From Nocardioides anomalus (GTDB lineage: Bacteria; Actinomycetota; Actinomycetes; Propionibacteriales; Nocardioidaceae), in assembly GCF_011046535.1 (NCBI RefSeq), contig NZ_CP049257.1, positions 992,001-1,056,000 on the forward strand: DNA of 64,000 nt. Direction: 5' to 3'. Every line of letters starts with the position of its first letter. Within the stretch, counting starts at the first letter, position 1. Shown here one piece after another: positions 36,439-45,498 of the stretch. The notes beneath the pieces are model-generated. The model had not been told where the DNA came from and ran no database searches. It saw only the letters and a program-made list of their open reading frames with translations. Made by a program: the position numbers and the translations under genes.

Positions 36439-37140
36439 TCAGCGGTGCGCCCTCACCGGCTCCGAGACCGAGCCCGTGTGGTTGCCGCCCCCGGGCACGA
36501 CGGCCCGGTAGGTCCCGCGGCCCAGGACGGCCACGGCCCGGCCGCGGACGGTGGTGAGGGTCAGCCCGCGGACCTTCTTCCAGGCGTCGCCGGTCTGCCG
36601 CTCGAGCCGCACGGTGATGCCCGCCGCGCGTTCGAAGCCCTGCGGTGCCTCCTGCTGCACGCGGCTCACCAGCCGGAAGCGTCCGTCGCGCAGCCGCTTC
36701 GCGCGCAGCGTGGTCTGGGTCTGCATCGGGCGCACCTGGAACGTCGAGGTGGTGAGCACGCTGTCAGGGGTCAGGTCGATGGGGGCGTAGCGGATCATGC
36801 TGCGCACGGTCCACGTCCCGGGTGTCTCGGAGCCGCAGAACTGGAAGTACGTCGTGCCGGACAGCGGCGGCTTGTCCGCGGAGTTGAGCACCGTGCCCTG
36901 CGAGGTCAGGCCCTCGGGGTCGACGACCTGGATCTCCACGCGCCAGCCGCTGGTGAACGGGCCGACCGCGAGGTCGTAGGTGATCGGGTGCTGCTGGCAG
37001 TGCTCGTAGAGCACCACGTCGCCGCTCTGGGTCGTCCCGGTCACCGCGGCCGAGGCGGGCGCGGCCGGGGCCAGGGCGCCGAGCCCCGCGGCGAGGACGA
37101 GGGCGGGCACGGCGAGGCGGAGCAGTCCGAGACGTGGCAC
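36439..37140 (-). CDS. Exported protein of unknown function
   Basis: A 233-residue protein: signal peptide ending ASAAV, then a beta-rich region (GDVVLYEHCQQHPITYDL, TYFQFCGSETPGTWTVR) with two Cys likely in a disulfide, then an Ig-like C-terminal domain (TTLRAKRLRDGRFRLVSRV). No family recognised. GTG 37140 is preferred over GTG 37158 because a TACCGT -10-like hexamer lies seven bases before it, as for the ilvB leader, suggesting leaderless translation. Confidence 0.7.
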   Translation of the reverse strand: MPRLGLLRLAVPALVLAAGLGALAPAAPASAAVTGTTQSGDVVLYEHCQQHPITYDLAVGPFTSGWRVEIQVVDPEGLTSQGTVLNSADKPPLSGTTYFQFCGSETPGTWTVRSMIRYAPIDLTPDSVLTTSTFQVRPMQTQTTLRAKRLRDGRFRLVSRVQQEAPQGFERAAGITVRLERQTGDAWKKVRGLTLTTVRGRAVAVLGRGTYRAVVPGGGNHTGSVSEPVRAHR

Positions 37141-37221
37141 GTACCCGACGGTAACCACCCGCGCGGCGCGCGACGTCCGACCAGGGGCGGAGGGCGTGTG
37201 GCGTCGGCCACCTCGCGCACA

Positions 37222-37252
37222 CCGACCCCCGCCGCTGGGCGGCGGGGGTCGG
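37222..37252. terminator. Terminator hairpin downstream of ABC permease gene
   Basis: A perfect 13-bp stem, 37222-37234 with 37240-37252, five-base loop. It lies just beyond the stop of the permease gene (read leftward) and before the promoter of the exported-protein gene. Confidence 0.75.
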
Positions 37253-37267
37253 CGGTGCGTTGCGGCG

Positions 37268-38086
37268 CTACTTGACCTCGGAGCGCATCACCATGGCCAG
37301 GCCGACGGCCAGGGGGAGGACCAGCCAGATCAGCCCGGAGGTGCCGAGCTGGGCCCACTCCGTGGCGCTCAGGTGGCCGTCGTACAGCTCGCCCTGCGCC
37401 CAGTTGAAGTCCAGCCACGGCCGCGAGTCCTTCCACCAGTCCTGGAAGTTCCCGAGCAGCAGCGACAGCGTCGGCAGCACGAAGGAGTAGACGACGTAGC
37501 CGACGATGGCGCCGGGGGAGTTGCGGATGAGCACGCCGAGCATGAAGCCGATGAGCAGGTTCAGCACGTTGGCCAGCACCAGCATGACGATCTGGTTGGC
37601 CGAGATGTCCCAGACGGTGTCGGTGCCGGCGATGGCGCTGCCCACGATGTTGCCGAGGGCGCCGATCGCCAGGGCGACGGCGATGGAGACCGCGCCGATG
37701 ACGACGGAGACGACCAGCTTGGCCAGGATCACCTTGCCGCGGTTGGGGACGAGGGTGAACGTCGTCAGCCCGCTGCGCTGGCTCCACTCGCTGGTCACCG
37801 AGAGGATCGCCATGACCGGCAGCAGCAGGGTCATCGGGATGCCGATGGCCGCGCCGAAGTTGTCGTAGACGATCTGGTCGTCGGGGGCGACGAGGATGAC
37901 CGCGCCGGTGGCCACGGCCGCGGCCGCGGCCATCCCCACCATGAGCCAGAAGCCGGCGCGGGTGTTGAACATCTTGATGGTCTCGACCGACAGCAGCCGG
38001 GTGAACGGGATCGGCGCGGGCGCCGGCCTCCGGGCGGCGGGCGCGGCGGCCTGCTGGGCGGTCGACTCGGCGGTGGTGGCGGTCAT
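37268..38086 (-). CDS. ABC transporter permease (ABC-2 type)
   Basis: A 272-residue membrane protein with about six helices, for example FWLMVGMAAAAAVATGAVIL and LLNLLIG-type segments, and the ABC-2 element SVTSEWSQRSGLTTFTLVPNR typical of BcrB/NatB-like permeases. The N-terminal 25 residues are Ala/Pro-rich and cytoplasmic. ATG 38086 overlaps the ATPase stop by four bases. Cargo unknown; such pairs often give bacitracin-like drug resistance or lipid export. Confidence 0.9.
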   Translation of the reverse strand: MTATTAESTAQQAAAPAARRPAPAPIPFTRLLSVETIKMFNTRAGFWLMVGMAAAAAVATGAVILVAPDDQIVYDNFGAAIGIPMTLLLPVMAILSVTSEWSQRSGLTTFTLVPNRGKVILAKLVVSVVIGAVSIAVALAIGALGNIVGSAIAGTDTVWDISANQIVMLVLANVLNLLIGFMLGVLIRNSPGAIVGYVVYSFVLPTLSLLLGNFQDWWKDSRPWLDFNWAQGELYDGHLSATEWAQLGTSGLIWLVLPLAVGLAMVMRSEVK

Positions 38087-38982
38087 GCCGCGGCTCCTTC
38101 TCGGGACGTGTCTGCGGTGAGCTCGAGGAACATCTCCTCGAGGCCGGCGCCGTCGGCGGCGCGCAGCTCGGACAGGGGTACGCCGGCCGCGAGCGCGACC
38201 CGGCCGACCTGGTCGGCGTCGGCCTCGACGCGCAGCCCGCCCGGCCCGGCGGCCACGGCGGTCAGGCCGTGCTCGCCCAGCGCGCGGGCCAGCTCGGCGA
38301 CGGCGCTGGAGCGGACCAGGGTGCCGGCGGTGGCCAGCAGCTCGGTCTTGGTGCCCTGCGCGACGATCCGGCCCTGGCCGATGACCACCAGGTCGTCGGC
38401 GATGACCTCGATCTCGTGCAGCAGGTGGCTGGAGAGGAGCACGGTGCCGCCGTGGTTGGCGAAGCCGCGCAGCAGGTCGCGCATCCACCGGATGCCGGCC
38501 GGGTCCAGGCCGTTGGCCGGCTCGTCCAGGATCAGCACCTCCGGGTCGCCGATGAGCGCGGTGGCGATGCCGAGGCGCTGGCGCATCCCGAGGGAGTAGT
38601 TCTTGACCCGGCGCTCGGCCTCCTTGGGCGTGAGCGAGACGCGGTCGAGCATCGCGTCGACCCGGGAGAGCGGGAGGCCCATGGTGCGGGCGGCGACCTT
38701 GAGCGTCTCCCGGCCGGTGCGGCCGGCGTGCTGCGCCGAGGCGTCGAGCAGCACGCCGACCTCGCGGCCGGGGTTGGGGAGGTCGGCGTACCTCCGGCCG
38801 AGGACGGTGGCCGACCCGGAGGTCGGCGGGGTCAGACCGACCATGACGCGCATGGTGGTCGACTTGCCGGCGCCGTTGGGACCGAGGAACCCGGTCACGC
38901 GGCCCGGACGAGCGGTGAAGGAGACGTCGTCCACGGCCCGGAGGCCGCCGTACGTCCTGGTGAGTGCGGTCACGTCGATCAT
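38083..38982 (-). CDS. ABC transporter ATP-binding protein
   Basis: A 299-residue ATPase pairing with the permease. Walker A GPNGAGKST, signature YSLGMRQRLGIA and Walker B VLILDEPANGLDP are intact. ATG 38982 is chosen because the upstream in-frame region is low-complexity and non-family. C-terminal extension (about residues 225-299) resembles the BcrA/NatA type. Confidence 0.93.
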   Translation of the reverse strand: MIDVTALTRTYGGLRAVDDVSFTARPGRVTGFLGPNGAGKSTTMRVMVGLTPPTSGSATVLGRRYADLPNPGREVGVLLDASAQHAGRTGRETLKVAARTMGLPLSRVDAMLDRVSLTPKEAERRVKNYSLGMRQRLGIATALIGDPEVLILDEPANGLDPAGIRWMRDLLRGFANHGGTVLLSSHLLHEIEVIADDLVVIGQGRIVAQGTKTELLATAGTLVRSSAVAELARALGEHGLTAVAAGPGGLRVEADADQVGRVALAAGVPLSELRAADGAGLEEMFLELTADTSREGAAA

Positions 38983-39115
38983 GAGTACGACGCTCCCGCC
39001 GCCGGGGGCCTCTGGGCATCGGGGAGCGGTCCCGAGCGTCCCCTTGCCGGACCCTGAGCCCGCCTCAGGGGTGCCCCCCGGGAACACGCGCCGCGCCCCC
39101 GGGGTTGTGCGGGTC

Positions 39116-39826
39116 GTGCGAATCGAGATCTGGTCCGACGTCGTCTGCCCCTGGTGCTACATCGGCAAGCGCCACCTGGAGTCCGCGCTGGAGTCCTTCC
39201 CGCACGCCGACGACGTCGAGGTGGTCTACCGCTCCTTCGAGCTCGACCCCACCGCCCCGCAGGTCCCGGTCGAGACGACCGTGGAGTCCCTGGCCAAGAA
39301 GTTCGGCACCGACGTCGCCGGTGCCCGCGAGCTGATGAAGCGCGCCGACGGCGCCGCCGCTGCCGCGGGGCTGACGTTCAACCACGCCGACGCCCTGCAC
39401 GCCCGCACCGTCGACGCGCACCGGCTACTCCACCTGGCCCTCGCCGACGGCGGCCCCGCCCGGCAGCGTGAGCTGAAGGAGGCCCTGCTCGCGGCGTACT
39501 TCACCCGCGCCGAGAACGTCGGCGACCACGCCGTGCTCCGCAGCGTCGCCGTCGACGCGGGCCTCGACCCGTCCCGCGTCGACGCGGTGCTCGCCTCCGA
39601 CGAGTACGCCGACGCCGTCCGCGCCGACATCGCCCAGGCCCGTGCCTACGGCGCCAACGGCGTGCCCTTCTTCGTCGTCGACGAGAAGTTCGGCGTCAGC
39701 GGCGCCCAGCCCACCGAGGTCTTCACCCAGCTCCTCGACCGCGCCTGGACCGAGAGCCACCCGCAGGTCGAGCTGGTCGGCGGCCCCGGCGCCGACGCCT
39801 GCGGCCCCGACGGCTGCGCCATCTGA
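39116..39826 (+). CDS. DsbA family oxidoreductase (FrnE-like)
   Basis: A 236-residue cytosolic thioredoxin-fold protein: RIEIWSDVVCPWCYIGKRHL with the redox CPWC motif near residues 11-14, an inserted helical domain, and cis-Pro segment GVPFFVVDEKFGVSGAQ. C-terminal ACGPDGCAI adds two extra Cys. FrnE-like proteins act in polyketide isomerisation or disulfide chemistry; here the role is open. GTG 39116 is preferred; GTG 39107 is also in frame. No clear ribosome site. Confidence 0.88.
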   Translation: MRIEIWSDVVCPWCYIGKRHLESALESFPHADDVEVVYRSFELDPTAPQVPVETTVESLAKKFGTDVAGARELMKRADGAAAAAGLTFNHADALHARTVDAHRLLHLALADGGPARQRELKEALLAAYFTRAENVGDHAVLRSVAVDAGLDPSRVDAVLASDEYADAVRADIAQARAYGANGVPFFVVDEKFGVSGAQPTEVFTQLLDRAWTESHPQVELVGGPGADACGPDGCAI

Positions 39827-39860
39827 GCCGTCGCAGGGGACAGGTGAGGCGAACCTCACC

Positions 39861-39879
39861 TAGGTTAGGCACGCCTTAG
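39861..39879. promoter_or_regulatory. IdeR/DtxR-type iron box
   Basis: TAGGTTAGGCACGCCTTAG, 19 bases, matches the IdeR/DmdR1 iron-box pattern (TTAGGTTAGGCTNNCCTAA-like) with a clear dyad. It lies 25 bases upstream of the efeU start, within the likely promoter, so iron-loaded IdeR should repress efeUOB. Confidence 0.85.
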
Positions 39880-39903
39880 TCGACAGGCGTACAGTCCCGT
39901 CCT

Positions 39904-40791
39904 GTGTTCGCCAACTACCTCATCGGACTGCGGGAGGGGCTCGAGGCCGCGCTCGTCGTGAGCATCCTCGTGGCCTACCTGGTCAAATCCGACCGGCGGC
40001 ACCTCCTCCCGCGGATCTGGGCCGGTGTGGCCCTCGCGGTGGCGGTGAGCCTGGGCTTCGGCGCGGCCCTCACGTGGGGTCCGCGCGGCCTGACCTTCGA
40101 GGCCCAGGAGGCCATCGGCGGGGGCCTGTCGATCGTCGCGGTCGCCTTCGTGACCTGGATGATCTTCTGGATGGCGCGGGCGGCGCGCAGCATGAGCGGG
40201 ACGCTGCGGGGCCAGATCGACGCCGCCGCCGAGGGCAGCCGCTGGTCGCTGGTCGTCGTCGCCGTCCTCGCGGTCGGCCGGGAGGGGCTCGAGACCGCGC
40301 TGTTCCTGTGGGCCGCGACCAAGGCCGGCACCCGCGAGAGCGTCGGCACCATCACCCCGACGTGGGAGCCGCTGCTCGGCGCCGCGCTGGGCATCGCCAC
40401 CGCGGTGGCGCTCGGCTACCTCATCTACCGCGGCGCGATCAGCATCAACCTCACCAAGTTCTTCACCTGGACCGGCGCCTTCCTGATCCTCGTCGCAGCG
40501 GGCGTGCTGGCCTACGGCATCCACGACCTGCAGGAGGCCCGCTTCCTGCCCGGCCTCAACGACCTGGCCTTCGACGTGTCCGACACCATCGACATCAACA
40601 GCTGGTACGGCGCGCTGCTCAAGGGCGTCTTCAACTTCAGCCCGGCCACCACCAAGCTCGAGGCGGCCGCGTGGCTGCTGTACGCCGTGCCGGTGATGGT
40701 CCTGTTCCTCCTCGGTGTCCGGCGCCGCCAGACCCGACCCGCCACCTCTTCCACGAAGACCGCCGGGACCTCGGTCCCGAGCCACTCCTAG
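39904..40791 (+). CDS. efeU: Ferrous/ferric iron permease (FTR1 family)
   Basis: A 295-residue membrane permease with seven helices. The two iron-handling motifs are intact: REGLEAALVVSI (first helix) and REGLETALFLW (about residue 125). Takes iron across the membrane after EfeB/EfeO processing. GTG 39904 start, downstream of an iron box; efeO follows 16 bases later. Confidence 0.93.
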   Translation: MFANYLIGLREGLEAALVVSILVAYLVKSDRRHLLPRIWAGVALAVAVSLGFGAALTWGPRGLTFEAQEAIGGGLSIVAVAFVTWMIFWMARAARSMSGTLRGQIDAAAEGSRWSLVVVAVLAVGREGLETALFLWAATKAGTRESVGTITPTWEPLLGAALGIATAVALGYLIYRGAISINLTKFFTWTGAFLILVAAGVLAYGIHDLQEARFLPGLNDLAFDVSDTIDINSWYGALLKGVFNFSPATTKLEAAAWLLYAVPVMVLFLLGVRRRQTRPATSSTKTAGTSVPSHS

Positions 40792-40807
40792 AAGGACCTG
40801 ACCACCG

Positions 40808-41986
40808 ATGCGCACCACCCTCGTCGCGGTCGCCTGCCTGGCCGCCGCCCCGTTCCTCGCCGCGTGCACCGAGAACACCGACAGCAACGCCGGCGGCGCG
40901 GCCGACACCGGCAACCCCCGCGCGCTGAGCGTCGAGTCGACAGATGACGGCTGCCAGGTCTCGGCCGCCGAGGCGCCCGCGGGCACGCTGACCTTCGACG
41001 TGACCAACACCGGCTCGCAGGTCACCGAGTTCTACCTGCTCGGCGAGGACGGGCTGCGCATCGTCTCCGAGGTCGAGAACATCGGCCCGAGCCTCAACCG
41101 CGAGATGACGGTCAACGCGCCGGCCGGGAAGTACTTCACCGCCTGCAAGCCCGGCATGAAGGGCGAGGGCATCCGCGCCGACTTCACCGTCACCGCGGCC
41201 CAGGACGGCTCCGAGGCCCCCACCGCCGACGACCAGCAGCTCGTCGACCAGGCCACGACCAACTACGCGGCGTACGTCAAGGACCAGGCCGACCAGCTGC
41301 TGGCCAAGACCCAGCAGTTCGTCGACCTCTACGAGCAGGGCGAGGACGACCAGGCCCGCACCCTCTACCCCGACGCCCGCACCCACTGGGAGCGCATCGA
41401 GACCGTCGCCGAGTCCTTCGGTGACCTCGACCCCAAGACCGACCTGCGCGAGGCCGACCTCGAGCCCGGCCAGGAGTGGACCGGCTGGCACCGCATCGAG
41501 AAGGACCTGTGGCCCGAGAAGGCCCGCGACTACACGCCGCTCACCCCGGCCGAGCGCGCGACGTACGGCGACGACCTGCTCGCCAACATCACCACCCTGC
41601 ACGACCGGGTCCAGGGCCTCACCTACACCGTCGACCAGATCGCCAACGGCTCCCGCGGGCTGCTCGAGGAGGTCGCGACGGGCAAGGTCACCGGCGAGGA
41701 GGAGTTCTGGTCGGGCACCGACCTGTGGGACTTCCAGGCCAACGTGGACGGCGCGCGCGTCGGCTACGAGGGCGTCAAGCCGATCGTGGAGCAGAAGGAC
41801 CCGGAGCTGGCCACCGAGCTGGACTCGCGCTTCGCCGACCTGCAGCAGCTGCTGGACGCGCAGAAGAGCGGCGACGGCTTCAAGAACTACTCCCAGCTCA
41901 CCCCGGAGGAGATCAAGGCGCTCTCCGACGCGGTGAACGCCCTCTCCGAGCCGCTCTCCCGCCTCACCGCCGCGGTGCTTTCCTAG
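40808..41986 (+). CDS. efeO: Iron-uptake lipoprotein EfeO (cupredoxin + M75 domain)
   Basis: A 392-residue exported lipoprotein: lipobox LAAC at residues 17-20 region, a cupredoxin-like domain to about residue 130, then the helical EfeO/M75 domain with metal motif HRIE in GWHRIEKDLWP (about residue 229). Binds iron at the cell surface and passes it to EfeU. ATG 40808; the gene is six bases from efeB. Confidence 0.93.
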   Translation: MRTTLVAVACLAAAPFLAACTENTDSNAGGAADTGNPRALSVESTDDGCQVSAAEAPAGTLTFDVTNTGSQVTEFYLLGEDGLRIVSEVENIGPSLNREMTVNAPAGKYFTACKPGMKGEGIRADFTVTAAQDGSEAPTADDQQLVDQATTNYAAYVKDQADQLLAKTQQFVDLYEQGEDDQARTLYPDARTHWERIETVAESFGDLDPKTDLREADLEPGQEWTGWHRIEKDLWPEKARDYTPLTPAERATYGDDLLANITTLHDRVQGLTYTVDQIANGSRGLLEEVATGKVTGEEEFWSGTDLWDFQANVDGARVGYEGVKPIVEQKDPELATELDSRFADLQQLLDAQKSGDGFKNYSQLTPEEIKALSDAVNALSEPLSRLTAAVLS

Positions 41987-41991
41987 GAACC

Positions 41992-43260
41992 ATGCCCGCC
42001 CACTTCTCCCGACGAGCCCTCCTCGGCGGCGGCGCGGCCGCCGCCGGGGTCGCGGGCGCGTTCGTGGCCGGACGCGCGACGGAGGAGTCGCACGCCGCGG
42101 CGGCCACGCCGAGCGCGCCCGCGTCGTACCCCTTCCGCGGTGCGCACCAGAGCGGCATCACCACGCCCGCGCAGGACCGGCTGCACTTCGCGGCCTTCGA
42201 CGTCATCACCGACGACCGCGACGACCTCGTCGAGCTGCTGCAGAAGTGGACTGACGCCGCCGAGCGGATGATGGCGGGCGACCCGGCCGGGACCGTCGGC
42301 CCGGTCGGAGGCCCCTCGAACCTGCCGCCCGACGACACGGGGGAGGCCATCGGGCTGCCGGCCAGCCGGCTCACCATCACCTTCGGCTTCGGACCGTCGC
42401 TGTTCCGCACCGACGACGGCTCGGACCGCTTCGGCCTGGCCGACCGCCAGCCCGCGGCCCTGCGCACGCTGCCGCACTTCCCGGCCGACAACCTCGACCC
42501 CGCGCGCTCGTACGGCGACCTGTGCATCCAGGCCTGCGCCGACGACCCGCAGGTCGCCGTGCACGCCATCCGCAACCTCGCGCGCATCGGCTTCGGCACG
42601 GTCTCGGTGCGCTACTCCCAGCTCGGCTTCGGTCGCACCTCGACGACCAGCGTCGACCAGTCCACGCCGCGGAACCTGTTCGGGTTCAAGGACGGCACCA
42701 TGAACATCAAGGCCGAGGAGACCGACGACGTCTCCGAGCACGTGTGGGTGGCCTCCGGAGACGACCCGAAGGCGGAGTGGCTGGCCGGCGGCTCCTACCT
42801 CGTCGCGCGCCGCTTCGGCATGACCATCGAGGTCTGGGACCGCCAGCCGCTCGGTGACCAGGAGGCCTTCGTCGGCCGCACCAAGGACTCCGGCGCCCCA
42901 TTGTCCGGCGGCGGCGAGTTCACCGCGCCCGACTTCGACATGCCGGGCAGCAACGACACCACGATCATCGCGCCCGACGCCCACGTCCGCCTGGTCCACC
43001 CGGACTTCAACGACGGCGTGCGCATGCTGCGCCGCGGCTACAACTTCGTGGACGGCACCAACCCGCTCGGCGGCCTCGACGCCGGCCTGTTCTTCCTGGC
43101 CTTCGTGCGCAACCCCGACACCCACTTCATCCCCATCCAGACCAAGATGGCCGCCAACGACGCGCTGATGGAGTACCTCAAGGTCAACGGCTCCGCGCTG
43201 TTCGCCGTGCCGCCCGGCGCCCGGGACGGCGAGTACGTCGGGCAGGCCCTGTTCGCCTGA
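41992..43260 (+). CDS. efeB: Dye-decolorizing heme peroxidase EfeB, Tat-exported
   Basis: A 422-residue DyP peroxidase. The Tat signal SRRALLGGG lies at residues about 5-13. The DyP distal Asp motif GFKDGTMN (about residue 231) and later conserved segments (for example HVRLVHPDFNDGVRMLRRGYNF, in part) are present. It oxidises ferrous iron or dyes and exports folded with heme. Last gene of the efeUOB operon. Confidence 0.95.
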   Translation: MPAHFSRRALLGGGAAAAGVAGAFVAGRATEESHAAAATPSAPASYPFRGAHQSGITTPAQDRLHFAAFDVITDDRDDLVELLQKWTDAAERMMAGDPAGTVGPVGGPSNLPPDDTGEAIGLPASRLTITFGFGPSLFRTDDGSDRFGLADRQPAALRTLPHFPADNLDPARSYGDLCIQACADDPQVAVHAIRNLARIGFGTVSVRYSQLGFGRTSTTSVDQSTPRNLFGFKDGTMNIKAEETDDVSEHVWVASGDDPKAEWLAGGSYLVARRFGMTIEVWDRQPLGDQEAFVGRTKDSGAPLSGGGEFTAPDFDMPGSNDTTIIAPDAHVRLVHPDFNDGVRMLRRGYNFVDGTNPLGGLDAGLFFLAFVRNPDTHFIPIQTKMAANDALMEYLKVNGSALFAVPPGARDGEYVGQALFA

Positions 43261-43285
43261 GGCCTCCCGGGGCACCGGTCGCGGC

Positions 43286-43750
43286 GTGCAGACCTTCCTC
43301 CCGTACGTCGACTTCCGGCGCTCGGCCGAGGTGCTCGACCGCAAGCGGCTGGGCAAGCAGCGCGTGGAGTGCCTGCAGGTCCTGCGCGGGCTGACGGTGC
43401 CGACGGACGGCTGGCGGCACCACCCGGCCGTGAAGATGTGGCGCGGGTACGTCGAGGCGCTGGGCCGCTACACCCTCACGGTGTGCGAGGTGTGGGTCGA
43501 GGGCGGGGGCGCGGACACGGTGGCCGCGACGATGAGCGCGGAGCTGGCCGAGCAGGCCGTGGGCGTGCCGCGCAGCCAGGCCGCGCTGGGGGCCGCGGGG
43601 GCGCTGCCGCCGTGGCTGGGCGACGAGGCCTTCCACCGCTCGCACCGCTCGGCGCTGCTGCGCAAGGACCCGGACGCCTACCGGCCGGTGTTCGGGCCGG
43701 ACCCCGACGACCTGCCCTACGTCTGGCCCGCCGGCCCGGACGTTCCCTAG
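43286..43750 (+). CDS. Pyrimidine-dimer-glycosylase-like protein (MSMEG_6728 family)
   Basis: A 154-residue protein with [26 protein letters not shown] at its start (QTFLPYVDF and [11 protein letters not shown]), [17 protein letters not shown] and [20 protein letters not shown]. This is the conserved pattern of the DUF-type family related to T4 endonuclease V pyrimidine dimer glycosylases. Activity is unproven. Follows efeB by 25 bases but is probably a separate function; its end overlaps the convergent ABC-F gene by four bases. Confidence 0.85.
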   Translation: MQTFLPYVDFRRSAEVLDRKRLGKQRVECLQVLRGLTVPTDGWRHHPAVKMWRGYVEALGRYTLTVCEVWVEGGGADTVAATMSAELAEQAVGVPRSQAALGAAGALPPWLGDEAFHRSHRSALLRKDPDAYRPVFGPDPDDLPYVWPAGPDVP

Positions 43751-45318
43751 AGCTCCAGGGTCCGGTCCACGCCGACGTCGTCGAGGAAGGCGCGGTCGTG
43801 GCTGACCACCAGCAGCGCGCCGCGGTACGCCGCGAGCGCGGACACCAGCGCGTCGTACGACGCCAGGTCCAGGTTGTTGGTCGGCTCGTCGAGCAGCAGC
43901 AGCCGGGGCGCGGGGTCGGCGAGCAGCAGGGCGGCGAGGGTGGCCCGGAACCGCTGACCGCCGGAGAGCGTGCCGACCAGCTGCTCGGCGCTCGCGCCGC
44001 GGAACAGGAAGCGGGCCAGCTGGGCGCGGATGGCGTTGAGCTCGGCGCCGGGTGCGCGGCGCACGACGTTCTCGACGACGGAGAGGTCCGGGTCGAGCAG
44101 GTCCAGGCGCTGGGGGAGCAGGGCGGTGGGGACGTGGGTGCGCACCGAGCCCGAGCGCGGCGGGAGTGAGCCCGCGACGGTCTCGAGCAGCGTGGTCTTG
44201 CCCGCGCCGTTGGGGCCGACGACGGCGACCCGGTCCGGGCCGCGCAGGTCGAGGGTCACGGCGGCGCCGGTGCGGATCACCAGGTCGTCGGTGGTGAGCA
44301 CCACCCGGCCGCGGTGCACCTCGGTGGCGGGCAGGTCGACGCGGATGGTGTCGTCGGAGCGGACCCGGGCCTCGGCCTCCTCGAGCTTCTCGCGGGCGCC
44401 CTCGAGGCGGTCGTCGTGGATGCGGCGGTACGACGCGGCGTTCTTCTCCGAGCGGTTCTTGTAGAAGTCCCGCGCGCCCTTGCCCATGTTGGTCTTGACC
44501 ATGTTGCGCTCGCCCTGCCGCTTGCGCTGGGCCAGCAGCCGCTCGGCCTCCTGCCGGTCCGCGTGCTGGCGTCGTACGTCGGCCCTGGCCGCGGTCACGG
44601 CCTGCTCGGCCGCCTCCTGCTCGGCCTCGACCTGGGCGCGGTAGGAGGAGAAGCCGCCGCCGTACCACCGCACGGCGCCACCGCGGAGCTCACCGATCCG
44701 CTCCACGCGCTCGAGCAGCTCGCGGTCGTGGGAGACCACGAGCAGGGTCCGCGGCCAGGACCCGAGCACGTCGTGCAGCCGGGCGCGGGCGGCGGCGTCG
44801 AGGTTGTTGGTCGGCTCGTCGAGCAGCAGCACCTCCGGCCGGCGCAGCAGCAGCCGGGCCAGGCCGAGGCGGACCACCTCGCCGCCGGACAGCTCGCCCA
44901 GCCGGCGGTCGAGCACGGACGGGTCGAGCCCGAGCCGCTCGAGCTCGGCCGCGGCCCGCTCCTCGACGTCCCACTCATCACCGACGGCCTCGAGGTCCGC
45001 GGGATCGCCCGAGCCGGCGTCCAGCCGCTGCAGCGCGCGGCGCGCCACCCCGATCTCGAGCACGTCGTCCACGCGCGAGCCGCGGTCGAGGGTGAGGTCC
45101 TGCGGCAGGTAGCCGACCTCGCCGCCCACCGACACCGAGCCGGACGTCGGGCGCAGGGCGCCGGCGGCCAGCCTGAGCAGCGTGGACTTGCCGGAGCCGT
45201 TGGCGCCGACCAGGCCGGAGCGGCCGGGCGGGACGAGGAGGTCGAGGCCGTCGAAGGCCGCGGTGCCGTCGGGCCAGGTCAGGCCGAGGGCGGAGAAGGA
45301 CAGGGCAGCGGAGGACAC
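43747..45318 (-). CDS. ABC-F family ATPase
   Basis: A 523-residue soluble protein with two ABC domains and no membrane helix: Walker [10 protein letters not shown] and GPNGAGKTT, signatures [16 protein letters not shown] and [16 protein letters not shown], joined by a charged linker (about residues 225-310) rich in Arg/Glu and containing [19 protein letters not shown] proteins act on the ribosome; some protect against antibiotics. Which subgroup applies cannot be told here. Confidence 0.93.
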   Translation of the reverse strand: MSSAALSFSALGLTWPDGTAAFDGLDLLVPPGRSGLVGANGSGKSTLLRLAAGALRPTSGSVSVGGEVGYLPQDLTLDRGSRVDDVLEIGVARRALQRLDAGSGDPADLEAVGDEWDVEERAAAELERLGLDPSVLDRRLGELSGGEVVRLGLARLLLRRPEVLLLDEPTNNLDAAARARLHDVLGSWPRTLLVVSHDRELLERVERIGELRGGAVRWYGGGFSSYRAQVEAEQEAAEQAVTAARADVRRQHADRQEAERLLAQRKRQGERNMVKTNMGKGARDFYKNRSEKNAASYRRIHDDRLEGAREKLEEAEARVRSDDTIRVDLPATEVHRGRVVLTTDDLVIRTGAAVTLDLRGPDRVAVVGPNGAGKTTLLETVAGSLPPRSGSVRTHVPTALLPQRLDLLDPDLSVVENVVRRAPGAELNAIRAQLARFLFRGASAEQLVGTLSGGQRFRATLAALLLADPAPRLLLLDEPTNNLDLASYDALVSALAAYRGALLVVSHDRAFLDDVGVDRTLEL

Positions 45319-45498
45319 GGTGACTCCCGGGGGACGGGGGCGGGCAGGGCGGTCACCGGTTCAGTCCACGTCTCCCAGGCTAGGTCGCCCAGTCGGTGAG
45401 CGCACCCGGTTATCGGTTCACCGCGCGGTAACGTGAGGCGTCAGCACACCGTCGTGCGGCCCGACTCCGACCCGTCCCCGACCCACCGGGAGAACGCC

